Shown here one piece after another: positions 17,500 through 26,658 of a stretch of DNA of 64,000 nt (positions are counted from its first letter, which is position 1; each line of letters begins with the position of its first letter). The stretch comes from Cupriavidus gilardii. Lineage in GTDB: Bacteria > Pseudomonadota > Gammaproteobacteria > Burkholderiales > Burkholderiaceae. Made by a program: the position numbers and the translations under genes. The stretch is from positions 56,549 through 120,548 of the forward strand of contig NZ_VZOV01000018.1 of the NCBI RefSeq assembly GCF_008801915.1. The letters run 5' to 3'. The notes under the pieces were generated by a model. It was not told where the DNA came from. It searched no databases and saw only the letters and a program-made list of their open reading frames with translations.

Positions 17500-19125
17500 A
17501 TGTCCCGCCCCGCCGTATCCGACCGCCCTGACCCCGCTTCCGCCCCCTCTTCGATTGCTCCATCCGACACCGCGGCCCCCGCGCCGGCGCAGCCCGTTGC
17601 CGCCGCCGCGGACCACCGCGCGATCATGCGCGTGATCGGCGGCATCGTGCTGTGCATCCTGCTCGCCGCGCTCGATCAGACCGTGGTGATTCCGGCCGTA
17701 CCTGCGATCGCGCAGGATCTGGACGGCTTCGGCCATCTGTCCTGGATCGTCACGGCCTATCTGATTACCTCGACCGTCACCACGCCGCTCTACGGCAAGC
17801 TGTCGGACTCGTTCGGCCGACGCCGGCTGCTGATGGTCGCGATCGGACTGTTCGTGCTGGCCTCGCTGGCCTGCGCGATGGCCGGTTCGCTGCAGCAGCT
17901 GATTCTGTTTCGCGCGCTGCAAGGCATCGGCGGCGGCGGCCTGATGTCGCTGGCGCAAGCGGCCATCGCCGACGTCGTGTCGCCGCGCCAGCGCGGGCGC
18001 TATCAGGGCTACCTGGCGGCGGTATGGGCGGTGGCGTCGGTGGCCGGACCGCTGGTCGGCGGCTGGGTGTCCGACCATCTGTCGTGGCGCTGGCTGTTCT
18101 GGATCAATCTGCCGCTTGGGCTGCTGGCGATGTGGTTGTGCCATCGCGGCTTGCGCGCCCTGCCCGCTCCGGCCGGCAAGGCTCGCGTCGATTGGGGCGG
18201 TGCGCTGCTGCTGACGGTGGCGATCGTGTCCTTCCTGCTGGCGATGAGCTGGGGCGGCGAGCGATTCGACTGGCTGTCCGCGCCGATGGCCGGACTGGCG
18301 GCGCTGACCGGACTCAGCGTGCTGGCGCTGGTCTGGCAGGAACGGCGCGCCAGCGATCCGATGCTGCCGCCGCGCCTGTTCGCCAACCGCAATTATGTAT
18401 TGGGCGTCGGTGCCTCTGCGTTGGCCGCTTCCGCGCTGTTTCTCTGCGTCTTCGCGCTGCCGCTGCACTTCCAGCTGGTGCGCGGCGCCGACGCGGCGAC
18501 GTCCGGCATGCTGGTGGTGCCCTTCCTGCTGTCCACCGTTGCAGGCAACTTCGTGGTCGCGATGCTGGCGCCCCGGCTCGGCCGGCTGCGCGGGCTGCTG
18601 ACCATCGGCTTTGCCGCCGCGGCTCTCGGCCTGGCGGCGCTGTCGACCGCGACGCCGGCCACCTCACTGGTGTGGCTGCTGGCCGCGATGATCGTGACCG
18701 GCGTGGGCCTGGGCATCTGCATGGTCGGCACGTTGATGAACGTGCAGAACGCCCTCGAGCGCCGCGACACCGGTGCCGGCACCGGCGCGCTGCTGGTGCT
18801 GCGCTCGCTGGGCAGCGCGCTCGGTGGCGCGATGGCCGGCACGCTGCTGACGCTCGCCTTCCGCGGGGCCCTGCACGCGGCCGGACACGACAGCGTGGGC
18901 GCATCGCTGGATCTTGGCGCCCTGCGGCATGGCAGCGAAGCATTCGCGCAACTGGCGCCGCAGGTGCAGCATCTGCTGACCGGCGGCGTCGAGGCCGGCT
19001 TCCACTGGATCTTCGCGACCGGTGCCGCGGCCGCGCTGCTGGCGCTGGGCCTGGTCCGGCGTACGCCGGACGTCGAGCTGCGTGGCGCCGTCCCGGATCA
19101 CGTCAAGCCGCTGGCGATGGAATAA
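17500..19125 (+). CDS. MFS drug:H+ antiporter, DHA2 (EmrB/QacA) family
   Basis: 541 residues, the length of 14-helix DHA2 exporters. The DHA2 signatures are LAALDQTVVIPAVPAIAQDL in helix 1, the loop GKLSDSFGRRRLL between helices 2 and 3, and the motif C-like WRWLFWINLPLGLLA. A 40-residue Ala/Pro-rich cytoplasmic N-terminus precedes helix 1. It probably exports hydrophobic drugs by proton exchange. No adaptor (EmrA) gene is adjacent. An operator-like inverted repeat lies upstream, but no linked regulator gene. Confidence 0.92.
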   Translation: MSRPAVSDRPDPASAPSSIAPSDTAAPAPAQPVAAAADHRAIMRVIGGIVLCILLAALDQTVVIPAVPAIAQDLDGFGHLSWIVTAYLITSTVTTPLYGKLSDSFGRRRLLMVAIGLFVLASLACAMAGSLQQLILFRALQGIGGGGLMSLAQAAIADVVSPRQRGRYQGYLAAVWAVASVAGPLVGGWVSDHLSWRWLFWINLPLGLLAMWLCHRGLRALPAPAGKARVDWGGALLLTVAIVSFLLAMSWGGERFDWLSAPMAGLAALTGLSVLALVWQERRASDPMLPPRLFANRNYVLGVGASALAASALFLCVFALPLHFQLVRGADAATSGMLVVPFLLSTVAGNFVVAMLAPRLGRLRGLLTIGFAAAALGLAALSTATPATSLVWLLAAMIVTGVGLGICMVGTLMNVQNALERRDTGAGTGALLVLRSLGSALGGAMAGTLLTLAFRGALHAAGHDSVGASLDLGALRHGSEAFAQLAPQVQHLLTGGVEAGFHWIFATGAAAALLALGLVRRTPDVELRGAVPDHVKPLAME

Positions 19126-19181
19126 CGCAGGCGTCGGGGCCGGCGTAGACTACGGGTCACCGTTTGCCGGAGATCGACGCC

Positions 19182-19874
19182 ATGACCCGCTTCCCTGCCT
19201 CCCCGAGCCAGCCGCCACGGCGCCGCCGCGCCGCCCTGCCCTGGGCCGTCGCACTGGCGCTGTCCGCGCCGAGCCTGCATGCCGCCGGTGAACAAGGTGC
19301 GAACCGCCCTGCCGGCGCGGCCGCGCCAACGTCCGAGGCTTCGTCGGCGGCGCGCCCCGCGGCCAGTTGTCCCGCCACGCTGAACTTCCGCTTCCCAAGG
19401 TTGCAGGACGAGGCCGAACAGAACCTTTGCCAGTACGCCGGCAAGGTCGTGCTGGTCGTCAATACCGCCAGCTATTGCGGCTTCACGCCGCAGTACGAGG
19501 GCCTGGAGGCGCTCTACGCCAAATACCGCGAACGCGGCCTGGTGGTGCTGGGCTTTCCCTCCAACGACTTCTCGCAGGAACCGGGTTCCGAAAAGGAGAT
19601 CGCCGATTTCTGCTTCAACACCTACGGCGTCAAGTTTCCGATGCTGGCCAAGACCCATGTGCGCGGCGACCAGGCCAATCCGATGTATGCGCGGCTGGCC
19701 AGGGAAAGCGGCACCGCGCCCAAATGGAATTTCCACAAGTACCTGATCGACCGCGACGGACGCGTCGTCGCCAGCTATCAAAGCTCGGTGAAGCCGTCGG
19801 ACCGGCAGCTGGTCTCGCGCATCGAGCAATTGCTGGCCGCACCGCGCCAGGCGAATCAGGCGGCGGCAAATTGA
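19182..19874 (+). CDS. Exported glutathione peroxidase-like protein with altered active site
   Basis: 230 residues. The N-terminus RRRRAALPWAVALALSAPSLHA is a signal sequence, so the protein is probably periplasmic. The Gpx core starts near residue 65, with peroxidatic Cys99 in NTASYCGFTPQY and the WNFHKYLIDRDG segment. The usual FPCNQF motif is FPSNDF here (125-130): the resolving Cys is Ser127 and the catalytic Gln is Asp129, while SQEPGSEKEI is kept. The start is ATG 19182 with GGAG upstream. It ends 46 bases before the FAH-family gene. Confidence 0.85.
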   Translation: MTRFPASPSQPPRRRRAALPWAVALALSAPSLHAAGEQGANRPAGAAAPTSEASSAARPAASCPATLNFRFPRLQDEAEQNLCQYAGKVVLVVNTASYCGFTPQYEGLEALYAKYRERGLVVLGFPSNDFSQEPGSEKEIADFCFNTYGVKFPMLAKTHVRGDQANPMYARLARESGTAPKWNFHKYLIDRDGRVVASYQSSVKPSDRQLVSRIEQLLAAPRQANQAAAN

Positions 19875-19920
19875 TCGCTGAATATCCGCAGGAATACCCA
19901 CAGCCAGAACGAGGAGAACG

Positions 19921-20772
19921 ATGAAGCTGGTACGAATTGGCAGCGCCGGCGCCGAGCGGCCCGGATTGATCGACGCGCAGGGTCGCGTGCGCGACCTGTC
20001 CGCAGTGGTCCGCGATATCGACGCCCGCACGCTGTCGCCAGGCGCGCTGGCCGAACTGGCGGCGTTGGACCCTGCCACCCTGCCGCTCGCCGAAGCGCAG
20101 CGATTCGGCACGCCATGGACCGGAATCGGCAAGATCGTCGCCATCGGGCTGAACTACGCCGACCACGCGGCCGAGGCCAACATGCCGATTCCGTCGGAGC
20201 CGATCGTCTTCCTGAAGGCGACCAGCTCGCTGAACGGCCCGAACGATCCCGTGAGGCTGCCGCGCGATTCGGTCAAGACCGACTGGGAGGTCGAACTCGG
20301 CGTGGTGATCGGCACGCGCGCGCAGGATGTGCCGGCGGCCGATGCGCTCGCTCACGTGGCGGGCTACTGCGTGGTCAACGACGTCTCCGAGCGCGAATTC
20401 CAGATCGAGCGCGGCGGCACCTGGGACAAGGGCAAGGGTTGCGACACCTTCTGCCCGGTCGGTCCGTGGCTGGTCACGCGCGACGAGGTGCCCGATCCGC
20501 AGGCGTTGACCCTGTGGCTGGACGTCAATGGCGAACGGATGCAAAGCGGCACCACCGCGACGATGGTGTTCGATGTCGCGACGCTGGTCAGCTACGTCAG
20601 CCGCTTCATGACGCTGCATCCCGGCGATCTGATCTGCACGGGCACCCCGCCGGGCGTCGGCATGGGCTTCAAGCCGCCGCGCTTTCTGCGGCCCGGCGAC
20701 ACCATGCGGCTCGGCATCGAAGGATTGGGCGAGCAGACGCAGCGGGTGCTGCCCTATACGCGCTCAGCGTGA
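19921..20772 (+). CDS. Fumarylacetoacetate hydrolase (FAH) family protein
   Basis: 283 residues with a short N-terminal domain and the C-terminal FAH fold. GKIVAIGLNYADHAAEAN is the family entry motif. Metal ligands are Glu-x-Glu in DWEVELGVVIG and Asp in GYCVVNDVSERE; the lid and product loop is ICTGTPPGVGMGFKPPRFLRPGD. Relatives are ureidoglycolate lyases, acylpyruvases and 2-keto-3-deoxy acid hydrolases, so the substrate is open. GAGGAG precedes the ATG. Confidence 0.9.
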   Translation: MKLVRIGSAGAERPGLIDAQGRVRDLSAVVRDIDARTLSPGALAELAALDPATLPLAEAQRFGTPWTGIGKIVAIGLNYADHAAEANMPIPSEPIVFLKATSSLNGPNDPVRLPRDSVKTDWEVELGVVIGTRAQDVPAADALAHVAGYCVVNDVSEREFQIERGGTWDKGKGCDTFCPVGPWLVTRDEVPDPQALTLWLDVNGERMQSGTTATMVFDVATLVSYVSRFMTLHPGDLICTGTPPGVGMGFKPPRFLRPGDTMRLGIEGLGEQTQRVLPYTRSA

Positions 20773-20987
20773 TGGCCTCGTTCGCGTCGTAACACAATGA
20801 AACATGAGGGGGGCTCTGATCCCTTGAAGCCGATCGAGTTCCCCCGACCCTGCGCGCATCAGGGTGGACCGTACCCCGTTAGCAACAGTTCTGAAAACAA
20901 ATGCGGCGCAAACAGCGAATCGCATAGGCACTCGCGATCCTAAGTGGAATACTGTGCTTCATGGACTAAGCCAGTACGAGCGCCGTC

Positions 20988-22217
20988 ATGTCAGAAGTTG
21001 ATCCCCCCATTCTCGTGTCCCGCCTCGGAGCCGATCTCACTCCGGCCTATTGCGAGTTGTCCGATACCCTGGATAGCCGCACCGAACTCGAGGCGATCCG
21101 CCGCACCATCCACCAACACCCCGAACTCGGATTTGAAGAGCACCGCACCGCCGAACTGGTGGCGCAGCGTCTCGAGCGTTGGGGCTATGCGGTGACGCGC
21201 GGGGTCGGCGGCACGGGCGTGGTCGGCACGCTGCGCAACGGCGACAGTGGGCGCAGCGTCGGCATCCGCGCCGACATGGACGCGCTGCCGATCCTGGAGT
21301 CGACCGGCCTGCCGTACGCCAGCGTCCATTGCGGCAAGATGCACGCATGCGGCCACGACGGCCATACCGCGATCCTGCTTGGCGCCGCTCGCCAGTTGGC
21401 GCGTACCCGCAATTTCGACGGCACCGTCCATCTGATCTTCCAGCCGGCCGAGGAAATCGGCGCCGGCGCCAGCGGCGCGCAGCGGATGCTGGCCGATGGA
21501 CTGTTCGAACGCTTCCCCTGCGATGCGATCTTCGGCCTGCACAACCATCCCGGCGTGCCGGTGGGCACGTTCATGTTCCGCGCCGGCCCGATGATGGCGG
21601 CCTGCGACACCGTAACGATTACGATTCGCGGCAAGGGCGGCCATGCCGCGCGGCCCCACCAGTCGATCGATCCGATCCTGGTTGCCGGCAGCCTGGTGAT
21701 GGCGCTGCAGACGATCGTGTCCCGCAATGTGGATCCGAACGAGACCGCGGTGGTGACGATCGGCTCGCTGCATGCGGGCCACGCTCCCAACGTGATTCCG
21801 GAAAGCGCCAAGCTGGAACTGAGCGTGCGTTCGTTCAGTCCCGAGGTGCGCACGACGCTGGAAACACGGATCCGCCAGTTGGTGAGCTCGCACGTCGAGG
21901 GCTATGGCGCGGCAGTCGACATCGATTACCGCCCGGGCTATCCGGTGGTGGTCAACAGCGAAGCGGAAACTGAATTCGCGCGCCAGGTCGCCGAAGAGCT
22001 GGTCGGCCCGGACAAGGTCGTCGGCCAGATCCCGCTGATCGCCGGCAGCGAGGACTTCGCGTATTTCCTGCAACAGCGTCCCGGTTGCTTCGTGCGCCTG
22101 GGCAACGGCGCGGGTCGTCCGCTGCTGCACAACCCCGCCTACGACTTCAACGACGACAACCTGACGATAGGCGCGGCGTACTGGACGCGGCTGGTCGAGC
22201 GCTATCTGGGCGCCTGA
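20988..22217 (+). CDS. M20-family amidohydrolase (hippurate hydrolase-like)
   Basis: 409 residues. Metal ligands of the M20D family are all visible: MHACGHDGHT (Cys/His), FQPAEE, LHNHP, and GSEDFAYFL with a terminal LHNPAYDFNDD. A lid domain is inserted at about 215-330. These cytosolic enzymes deacylate N-acyl or N-aroyl amino acids. An N-terminal extension of about 30 residues precedes the usual LEAIRRTIHQHPELGF start. No ribosome site is obvious at 20988. It is preceded by a 215-base gap. Confidence 0.92.
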   Translation: MSEVDPPILVSRLGADLTPAYCELSDTLDSRTELEAIRRTIHQHPELGFEEHRTAELVAQRLERWGYAVTRGVGGTGVVGTLRNGDSGRSVGIRADMDALPILESTGLPYASVHCGKMHACGHDGHTAILLGAARQLARTRNFDGTVHLIFQPAEEIGAGASGAQRMLADGLFERFPCDAIFGLHNHPGVPVGTFMFRAGPMMAACDTVTITIRGKGGHAARPHQSIDPILVAGSLVMALQTIVSRNVDPNETAVVTIGSLHAGHAPNVIPESAKLELSVRSFSPEVRTTLETRIRQLVSSHVEGYGAAVDIDYRPGYPVVVNSEAETEFARQVAEELVGPDKVVGQIPLIAGSEDFAYFLQQRPGCFVRLGNGAGRPLLHNPAYDFNDDNLTIGAAYWTRLVERYLGA

Positions 22218-22253
22218 CCGGCGGCTGACCGCCTTCCCTGACGGCAGACCCGC

Positions 22254-23108
22254 TCAGCGAAAGAACGCGCTGGGCGGCACGCCGAACTGCCGCCGGAACA
22301 TCGCCGCGAACGCGCTCGGGCTCTGGTAGCCCAGTTCCAGCGCGACCTCGACGACCTTGACGCCGGCCGCCAGCCGCTCCAGCGCGGCGAGCAGCCGCGC
22401 CTGCTGGCGCCATTGCCCGAAAGTCATGCCGGTCTCGCGCGCAAAGCGCCGCTGCACGGTCCTGCCGTCGATCCCCAATCGCCGCGCCCAGTCGGCCAGC
22501 GTCATCGGCGTATCGGGCATTTCCAGAATCGCGGCACAGATACGCCGCAGCGCCGGATCAGCGGGATGCGGAAGGTGCAGCGGCAATGCAGGCAGCAGCA
22601 GCACCTCGTCGAGCAGCAGCTGCATCACGCGGCCGTCGCGCGAATCGGCAACATAGGGCGGGACGATATCGATCGCCGCCAGGATCAATTCGCGCAGCAG
22701 GGGCGAGACCCCGAGCACGGTGCAGCGCGTCGGCAATCCGTCGGCCGCATCCGGGCGGATATAGGCGGTGCGCATGCGCACGTGGCCCACCATGCGTATC
22801 CAGTGATCGGTGCCGCCCGGTACCCAGATCGCACGCGTGGGCGGCACGATCCATTGGCCCTCGTCGGTGCCCACGACCATCACGCCATGCACCGCATGCA
22901 GCAGTTGCGCGTGCGGATGGCGGTGGCGCGTCGTCAGGTGGCCGGGCTGATAGTCGGCGGCCATCGCGGCAACCGGCATCGGGCCACGGTCGTACGCCAT
23001 ATAGCGCGGGCGCGGGGGCAGGGCGCCGGGTAGGGAAACAGCGTCGGCCATCTCGGTGATATCGGAATGTGGCGAAAGCGTGGCGTCTTGAGCGCCCGAT
23101 AAGGCCAT
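22254..23108 (-). CDS. AraC-family transcriptional regulator (NimR-like layout)
   Basis: 284 residues. An N-terminal cupin sensor (HRHPHAQLLHAVHGVMVV) is followed by the two-helix-turn-helix AraC domain (about 185-284) with MTLADWARRLGIDGRTVQRRFARETG and VALELGYQSPSAFAAMFRRQFG. ATG 23108 was chosen; a TTG further up is unlikely. It diverges from an MFS transporter gene, as E. coli nimR does from nimT, so local control of that exporter is likely (inference). Confidence 0.88.
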   Translation of the reverse strand: MALSGAQDATLSPHSDITEMADAVSLPGALPPRPRYMAYDRGPMPVAAMAADYQPGHLTTRHRHPHAQLLHAVHGVMVVGTDEGQWIVPPTRAIWVPGGTDHWIRMVGHVRMRTAYIRPDAADGLPTRCTVLGVSPLLRELILAAIDIVPPYVADSRDGRVMQLLLDEVLLLPALPLHLPHPADPALRRICAAILEMPDTPMTLADWARRLGIDGRTVQRRFARETGMTFGQWRQQARLLAALERLAAGVKVVEVALELGYQSPSAFAAMFRRQFGVPPSAFFR

Positions 23109-23276
23109 TATCTGTCCGTTTCGAGATGGTTGTAGTCTCAATCTCGCAGGACAGGCGCCAACACAAGGAATAGCATCACCGTGTTCGCGCGCGTGCGGCC
23201 TTGCTGCCGTGTTGCTCCCGCGCCTTTCCGACTACGCCCGAACGCTCCCGGAAAAAGTCCAAACAGAGACCTTGCC

Positions 23277-24554
23277 ATGGCTTCGCGAATCGATTCCCTG
23301 TCTGCCGAACTGGGCAATGTGCCCGATGCCGCCGTGACACCGGCCGCGCCCGCCGCACCCGCGGCGCACAGCGCGGCCGCCGCAGGCGAGCGCACCGGCT
23401 TCCGCGTGCTGTCCGCCATCAGCTTCGCCCACATGCTCAACGACATGATCCAGTCGTTGATCCTGGCGATCTACCCGATGCTCAAGGGCGGCTTCAACCT
23501 GAGCTTCGTGCAGATCGGGCTGCTGACGCTGACCTACCAGATCACCGCCTCGCTGCTGCAGCCGCTGGTCGGCCTGTACACCGACAAGCACCCGAAGCCG
23601 CATTCGCTGGCGGTCGGCATGGGGTTCACGCTGGCGGGTCTGCTGCTGTTGTCGGTCGCGCCCAGCTATGGCGTGTTGCTGGTCGCCGCGGCGCTGGTCG
23701 GCACCGGCTCGTCGATCTTCCATCCGGAATCGTCGCGCGTGGCGCGCATGGCTTCGGGCGGGCGCCACGGGCTGGCGCAGTCGATCTTCCAGGTCGGCGG
23801 CAATGTTGGCAGCGCGGCCGGCCCGCTGCTGGCAGCGGTGGTGGTGCACACCCAGGGCAGCATCGCCTGGCTGTCGCTGGCGGCCCTGCTGGCGATCGCG
23901 GTGCTGTGGCGCGTGGGCGGCTGGTATGGCCAGCGGCTGGCCGAGCATGCCCGCGCGGCGCGCAAGGCGATGGCCAGCGCGCCGCGGCTGCCGGCCCGCA
24001 CCGTCGCGCGCGCGATGGCGGTGCTGATGGTGCTGCTGTTCTCGAAGTACTTCTATATGGCTTCGCTGGGCACCTATTACACCTTCTATCTGATGGAGCG
24101 CTTTGGCGTGCCGCAGCGCTCGGCCCAGCTCTATCTGTTCGCCTTCCTGTTCGCGGTGGCGGTCGGCACCATCCTCGGCGGCCCGATCGGCGACCGCATC
24201 GGCCGCAAGCGGGTGATCTGGTTCTCGATCCTCGGCGTTGCGCCGTTCACGCTGATGCTGCCCCATGCCGACCTGTTCTGGACCGCCGCGCTGTCGCTGG
24301 TGATCGGCTTCATCCTGGCCTCGGCGTTCTCCGCGATCCTGGTGTTCGCGCAGGAACTGATTCCGGGCAAGGTCGGCATGGTGTCGGGCCTGTTCTTCGG
24401 CCTGGCCTTCGGCATGGGCGGCATCGGCGCCGCGGTGCTCGGCGGCATCGCCGACGCGCACGGCATCGAGACGGTCTACCGCTGGTGCGCCTACTTGCCG
24501 CTGCTCGGCGTGCTGGCCGTGTTCCTGCCGGAAACCCGCACGCGCGCCTCGTAG
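23277..24554 (+). CDS. MFS transporter, fosmidomycin resistance (Fsr) type
   Basis: 425 residues with 12 predicted helices. AISFAHMLNDMIQSLILAIYPMLK and the helix 2-3 region QPLVGLYTDKHPKP are Fsr-family marks, as is GTGSSIFHPESSRVARMASGG. It likely exports small toxic compounds. The start at 23277 (MASRIDSLS) follows a non-hydrophobic upstream stretch judged non-coding. Its 3' end overlaps the convergent DUF72 gene by 64 bases. Confidence 0.9.
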   Translation: MASRIDSLSAELGNVPDAAVTPAAPAAPAAHSAAAAGERTGFRVLSAISFAHMLNDMIQSLILAIYPMLKGGFNLSFVQIGLLTLTYQITASLLQPLVGLYTDKHPKPHSLAVGMGFTLAGLLLLSVAPSYGVLLVAAALVGTGSSIFHPESSRVARMASGGRHGLAQSIFQVGGNVGSAAGPLLAAVVVHTQGSIAWLSLAALLAIAVLWRVGGWYGQRLAEHARAARKAMASAPRLPARTVARAMAVLMVLLFSKYFYMASLGTYYTFYLMERFGVPQRSAQLYLFAFLFAVAVGTILGGPIGDRIGRKRVIWFSILGVAPFTLMLPHADLFWTAALSLVIGFILASAFSAILVFAQELIPGKVGMVSGLFFGLAFGMGGIGAAVLGGIADAHGIETVYRWCAYLPLLGVLAVFLPETRTRAS

Positions 24555-25372
24555 TCCGGATCCAGGCGCGACAGCAGGGCGGTCGCGGCGGCCGGCGCGC
24601 GCTCCTTGTCGCCGTTGATGAAGAACACGAAGACGTCCCGGCGGCCCGCCGGGACGTCGTTGTTTTCGACGCGCGGAAGGTCTTCCGGCGCCTCGCCACG
24701 CGCCCACGCCTGCGCATGCTGGGCCCACGCGTCTAGCGCCTTTGGCGCGTAGCCGTACTTGAGCTTGGCGTTGCTGCGCATCAGCCGTGCGTAGACGAAG
24801 TCCCCGGTCACATCGGCGAACGATGGGAATTTCTCGGCGTCGGTGAACACCGTCGCCGCCTTGTATTGGCGAGCCAACGCCAGGAATTGCGCGCAGGCAA
24901 AGCTGGCGTGGCGTACTTCCAGCACATGACGCAGCGGGATGCCATCGGCTTGCGGCGGCAGCAGCCCCAGAAACGCCTCGAAGTCGCCGGGCTCGAACGC
25001 CTTGCTGGGCGCGAACTGCCAGACGATCGGCCCGAGCTTGGGGCCCAGTTCGGTAATGCCACTGTCGAGAAAACGCTCGACCGACTCCCCGGCTTCGGCC
25101 AGTACGCGGCGGTTCGTCGCAAAACGCGACGCCTTGACCGAGAAAACGAAATCGTCGGGCGTCTGCTCCTTCCACTTGATGAACGACGCGCGTTTCTGCG
25201 TACCGTGATAGGTGCTGTTGATCTCGATCGCCGTCAGCCGGCTGCTGGCGAACTCGAGCTCGCGCGCCTGCGTCAGCTTCGGCGGGTAGAACGTGCCGCG
25301 CCAGGGGGCATAGGTCCAGCCACCGATGCCGACGCGGATCACGCCGGCCTCAGTCGATGCATTCGCTGCCAT
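24491..25372 (-). CDS. DUF72 (YecE-like) protein
   Basis: 293 residues forming the TIM-barrel-like DUF72 fold. Marks are VGIGGWTYAPWRGTFYPPK at the start, LTAIEINSTYHGTQK, and FVYARLMRSNAKLKYGY in the second half. The biochemical role of the family is not established. GGAGGAGG nine bases upstream fixes the ATG at 25372. The C-terminal 20 residues are coded antisense to the end of the Fsr-type transporter. The MazG-like gene ends 17 bases upstream, so the two form an operon. Confidence 0.9.
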   Translation of the reverse strand: MAANASTEAGVIRVGIGGWTYAPWRGTFYPPKLTQARELEFASSRLTAIEINSTYHGTQKRASFIKWKEQTPDDFVFSVKASRFATNRRVLAEAGESVERFLDSGITELGPKLGPIVWQFAPSKAFEPGDFEAFLGLLPPQADGIPLRHVLEVRHASFACAQFLALARQYKAATVFTDAEKFPSFADVTGDFVYARLMRSNAKLKYGYAPKALDAWAQHAQAWARGEAPEDLPRVENNDVPAGRRDVFVFFINGDKERAPAAATALLSRLDPDYEARVRVSGRNTASTPSSGK

Positions 25373-25389
25373 GACGATCCTCCTCCGAT

Positions 25390-25737
25390 TCAGCGATTCA
25401 CTTCCGATGGCGTGATCGCGGGGTACTTGGCGGCATTGAGCGCGATCTTGTCGCGCACCGCGGCGTCGAGATCGACTTCCAGCACACTGGCCAGCTCGAC
25501 CAGATAGATCAGGATGTCGGCCAGCTCCTGCCGCACATGCTCGCGCTCGTCCGTCGCCATCACGGTGAGAGACTGCTGCTCCGTCTTCCACTGAAAGATT
25601 TCCACCAGCTCGGCCACCTCGACGCTCAGAGCCATCGACAGGTTCTTCGGCGAGTGGTACCGCGCCCAATCGCGGGCGCGAATGAAGTCGTTCAGCACCT
25701 GTTGCAAACGCTCGGTTTCAATCAGCTTCATCTGCAC
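25390..25737 (-). CDS. MazG-like nucleotide pyrophosphohydrolase
   Basis: 115 residues, a single all-alpha MazG-like domain. The metal-binding pattern ExxE..ExxxD is visible as EVAELVEIFQW (about 40-50) and HVRQELADILIYLVELA (about 67-83). Small members of this group hydrolyse non-canonical or dC/dUTP nucleotides to monophosphates (house-cleaning). The MKLIETERLQQ start two codons in (25731) is an alternative. Upstream member of a two-gene operon with DUF72. Confidence 0.9.
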   Translation of the reverse strand: MQMKLIETERLQQVLNDFIRARDWARYHSPKNLSMALSVEVAELVEIFQWKTEQQSLTVMATDEREHVRQELADILIYLVELASVLEVDLDAAVRDKIALNAAKYPAITPSEVNR

Positions 25738-25767
25738 GTCCTTGCCTGCCGTCGGTTGTCCGGTGGG

Positions 25768-26193
25768 CTACTTTACCGTGCCTGGCTCCGGCCCGGTTCG
25801 ATGCCCCGCCGCTTGCTCCGTCGGTCCGGCCGGTTCGTTGGCGAGCACCTCGGCCGCCCAATGCGCAAAGGCTTCGCCGCGCGTCGAGCCTAGTCGCACG
25901 CCAACCAGCAGCACCGCGTCCAGCGCGTAGCAGGTCGGACCTGGCACGACGCCATCGTCGCGCTGGGCCTCCTTGCGGATCGACGCCGAACCGAGCCTGC
26001 GCCCGCAGAAGGCGGCCTTCAATTGCCTGGCGACATCCTGCTCCGAGGTCCGGTACAGCTTCGCGATATTGTCGAGCGTCATCCACAGCTTGCCGTCGAG
26101 CACGCGGCAGGTGATGCGCGTCAGCGAGTCATCGGTCTGGTAGTAGCGCCGGTCGGCGCTGTCGGCATTGGCGTTCTCTGTCAGGGTCGACAT
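25768..26193 (-). CDS. RhuM-like short protein
   Basis: 141 residues. The stretch TRITCRVLDGKLWMTLDNIAKLYRTSEQDVARQLKAAF, with a later YALDAVLLVGVRLGSTRGEAFAHWA, follows the pattern of RhuM-family proteins found on pathogenicity islands, in which a phage-antirepressor-like N-terminus precedes a longer C-terminus. Here the protein stops just after that N-terminal part and ends in a Gly/Pro/Thr-rich tail, so it is a short form or remnant. ATG 26193 is used; the frame upstream of it is not protein-like. Function unknown. Confidence 0.7.
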   Translation of the reverse strand: MSTLTENANADSADRRYYQTDDSLTRITCRVLDGKLWMTLDNIAKLYRTSEQDVARQLKAAFCGRRLGSASIRKEAQRDDGVVPGPTCYALDAVLLVGVRLGSTRGEAFAHWAAEVLANEPAGPTEQAAGHRTGPEPGTVK

Positions 26194-26658
26194 CCCATGG
26201 TCTCCAGTGTTGAAGAACGAGGTGAAGACGCAAGGTATCGCCTTCCGAAGGTGCGCATGTACAGCCGGCGCCGATCGGGCGACGCTTTCTAGTGAATTTG
26301 GCGCGAAAACTAATGCTGGCGGCGGCAACGGGGCGGATACGCGCGAGCAGTCCGGAATCGCAACGGCGCGGCAGGAAACGGGCGAGGGGAGGGCGCAGGC
26401 AGGAAAACGGCGGAGCGAGAAAAAAAAGCCAACTACCAAAGGAAGGATGACGTGCGACCCAACGAGGAGCTGGGGTTGGTAGCTGGCTCCCGCAAAACGC
26501 TGACGGGCGAACCGACAAACGCGATCGTAGGTGGGTCGGTTGGCCGGTTCTTTTGAAAAACTCGGAACGCTGTAACGGCTGGCAAGCCACTGAGATCAAA
26601 TCCAGCCTTCATCGACGTATCGCCGCCGAGACGGCTGGTACACCGATTGCAAACCAGC
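26194..26658. other. Intergenic region between the RhuM-like and NYN genes
   Basis: 465 bases without a gene, AT-richer than most of the window. It holds a minus-strand terminator (26420-26488) and the upstream region of the RhuM-like gene. No tRNA or attachment site was identified. Confidence 0.55.
26420..26488 (-). terminator. Terminator after the NYN gene
   Basis: Arms 26427-26439 and 26476-26488 pair at 12 of 13 positions (minus-strand reading AGCCAGCTACCAA and TTGGTAGTTGGCT), with a 36-base loop and a run of eight T on the minus strand. It lies 170 bases past the NYN stop. Confidence 0.65.

Noticed and set aside
26440..26640. tRNA or attachment site
   Set aside because: The region has repeats and T-runs but no cloverleaf or TTCGA arm, and no integrase is present.
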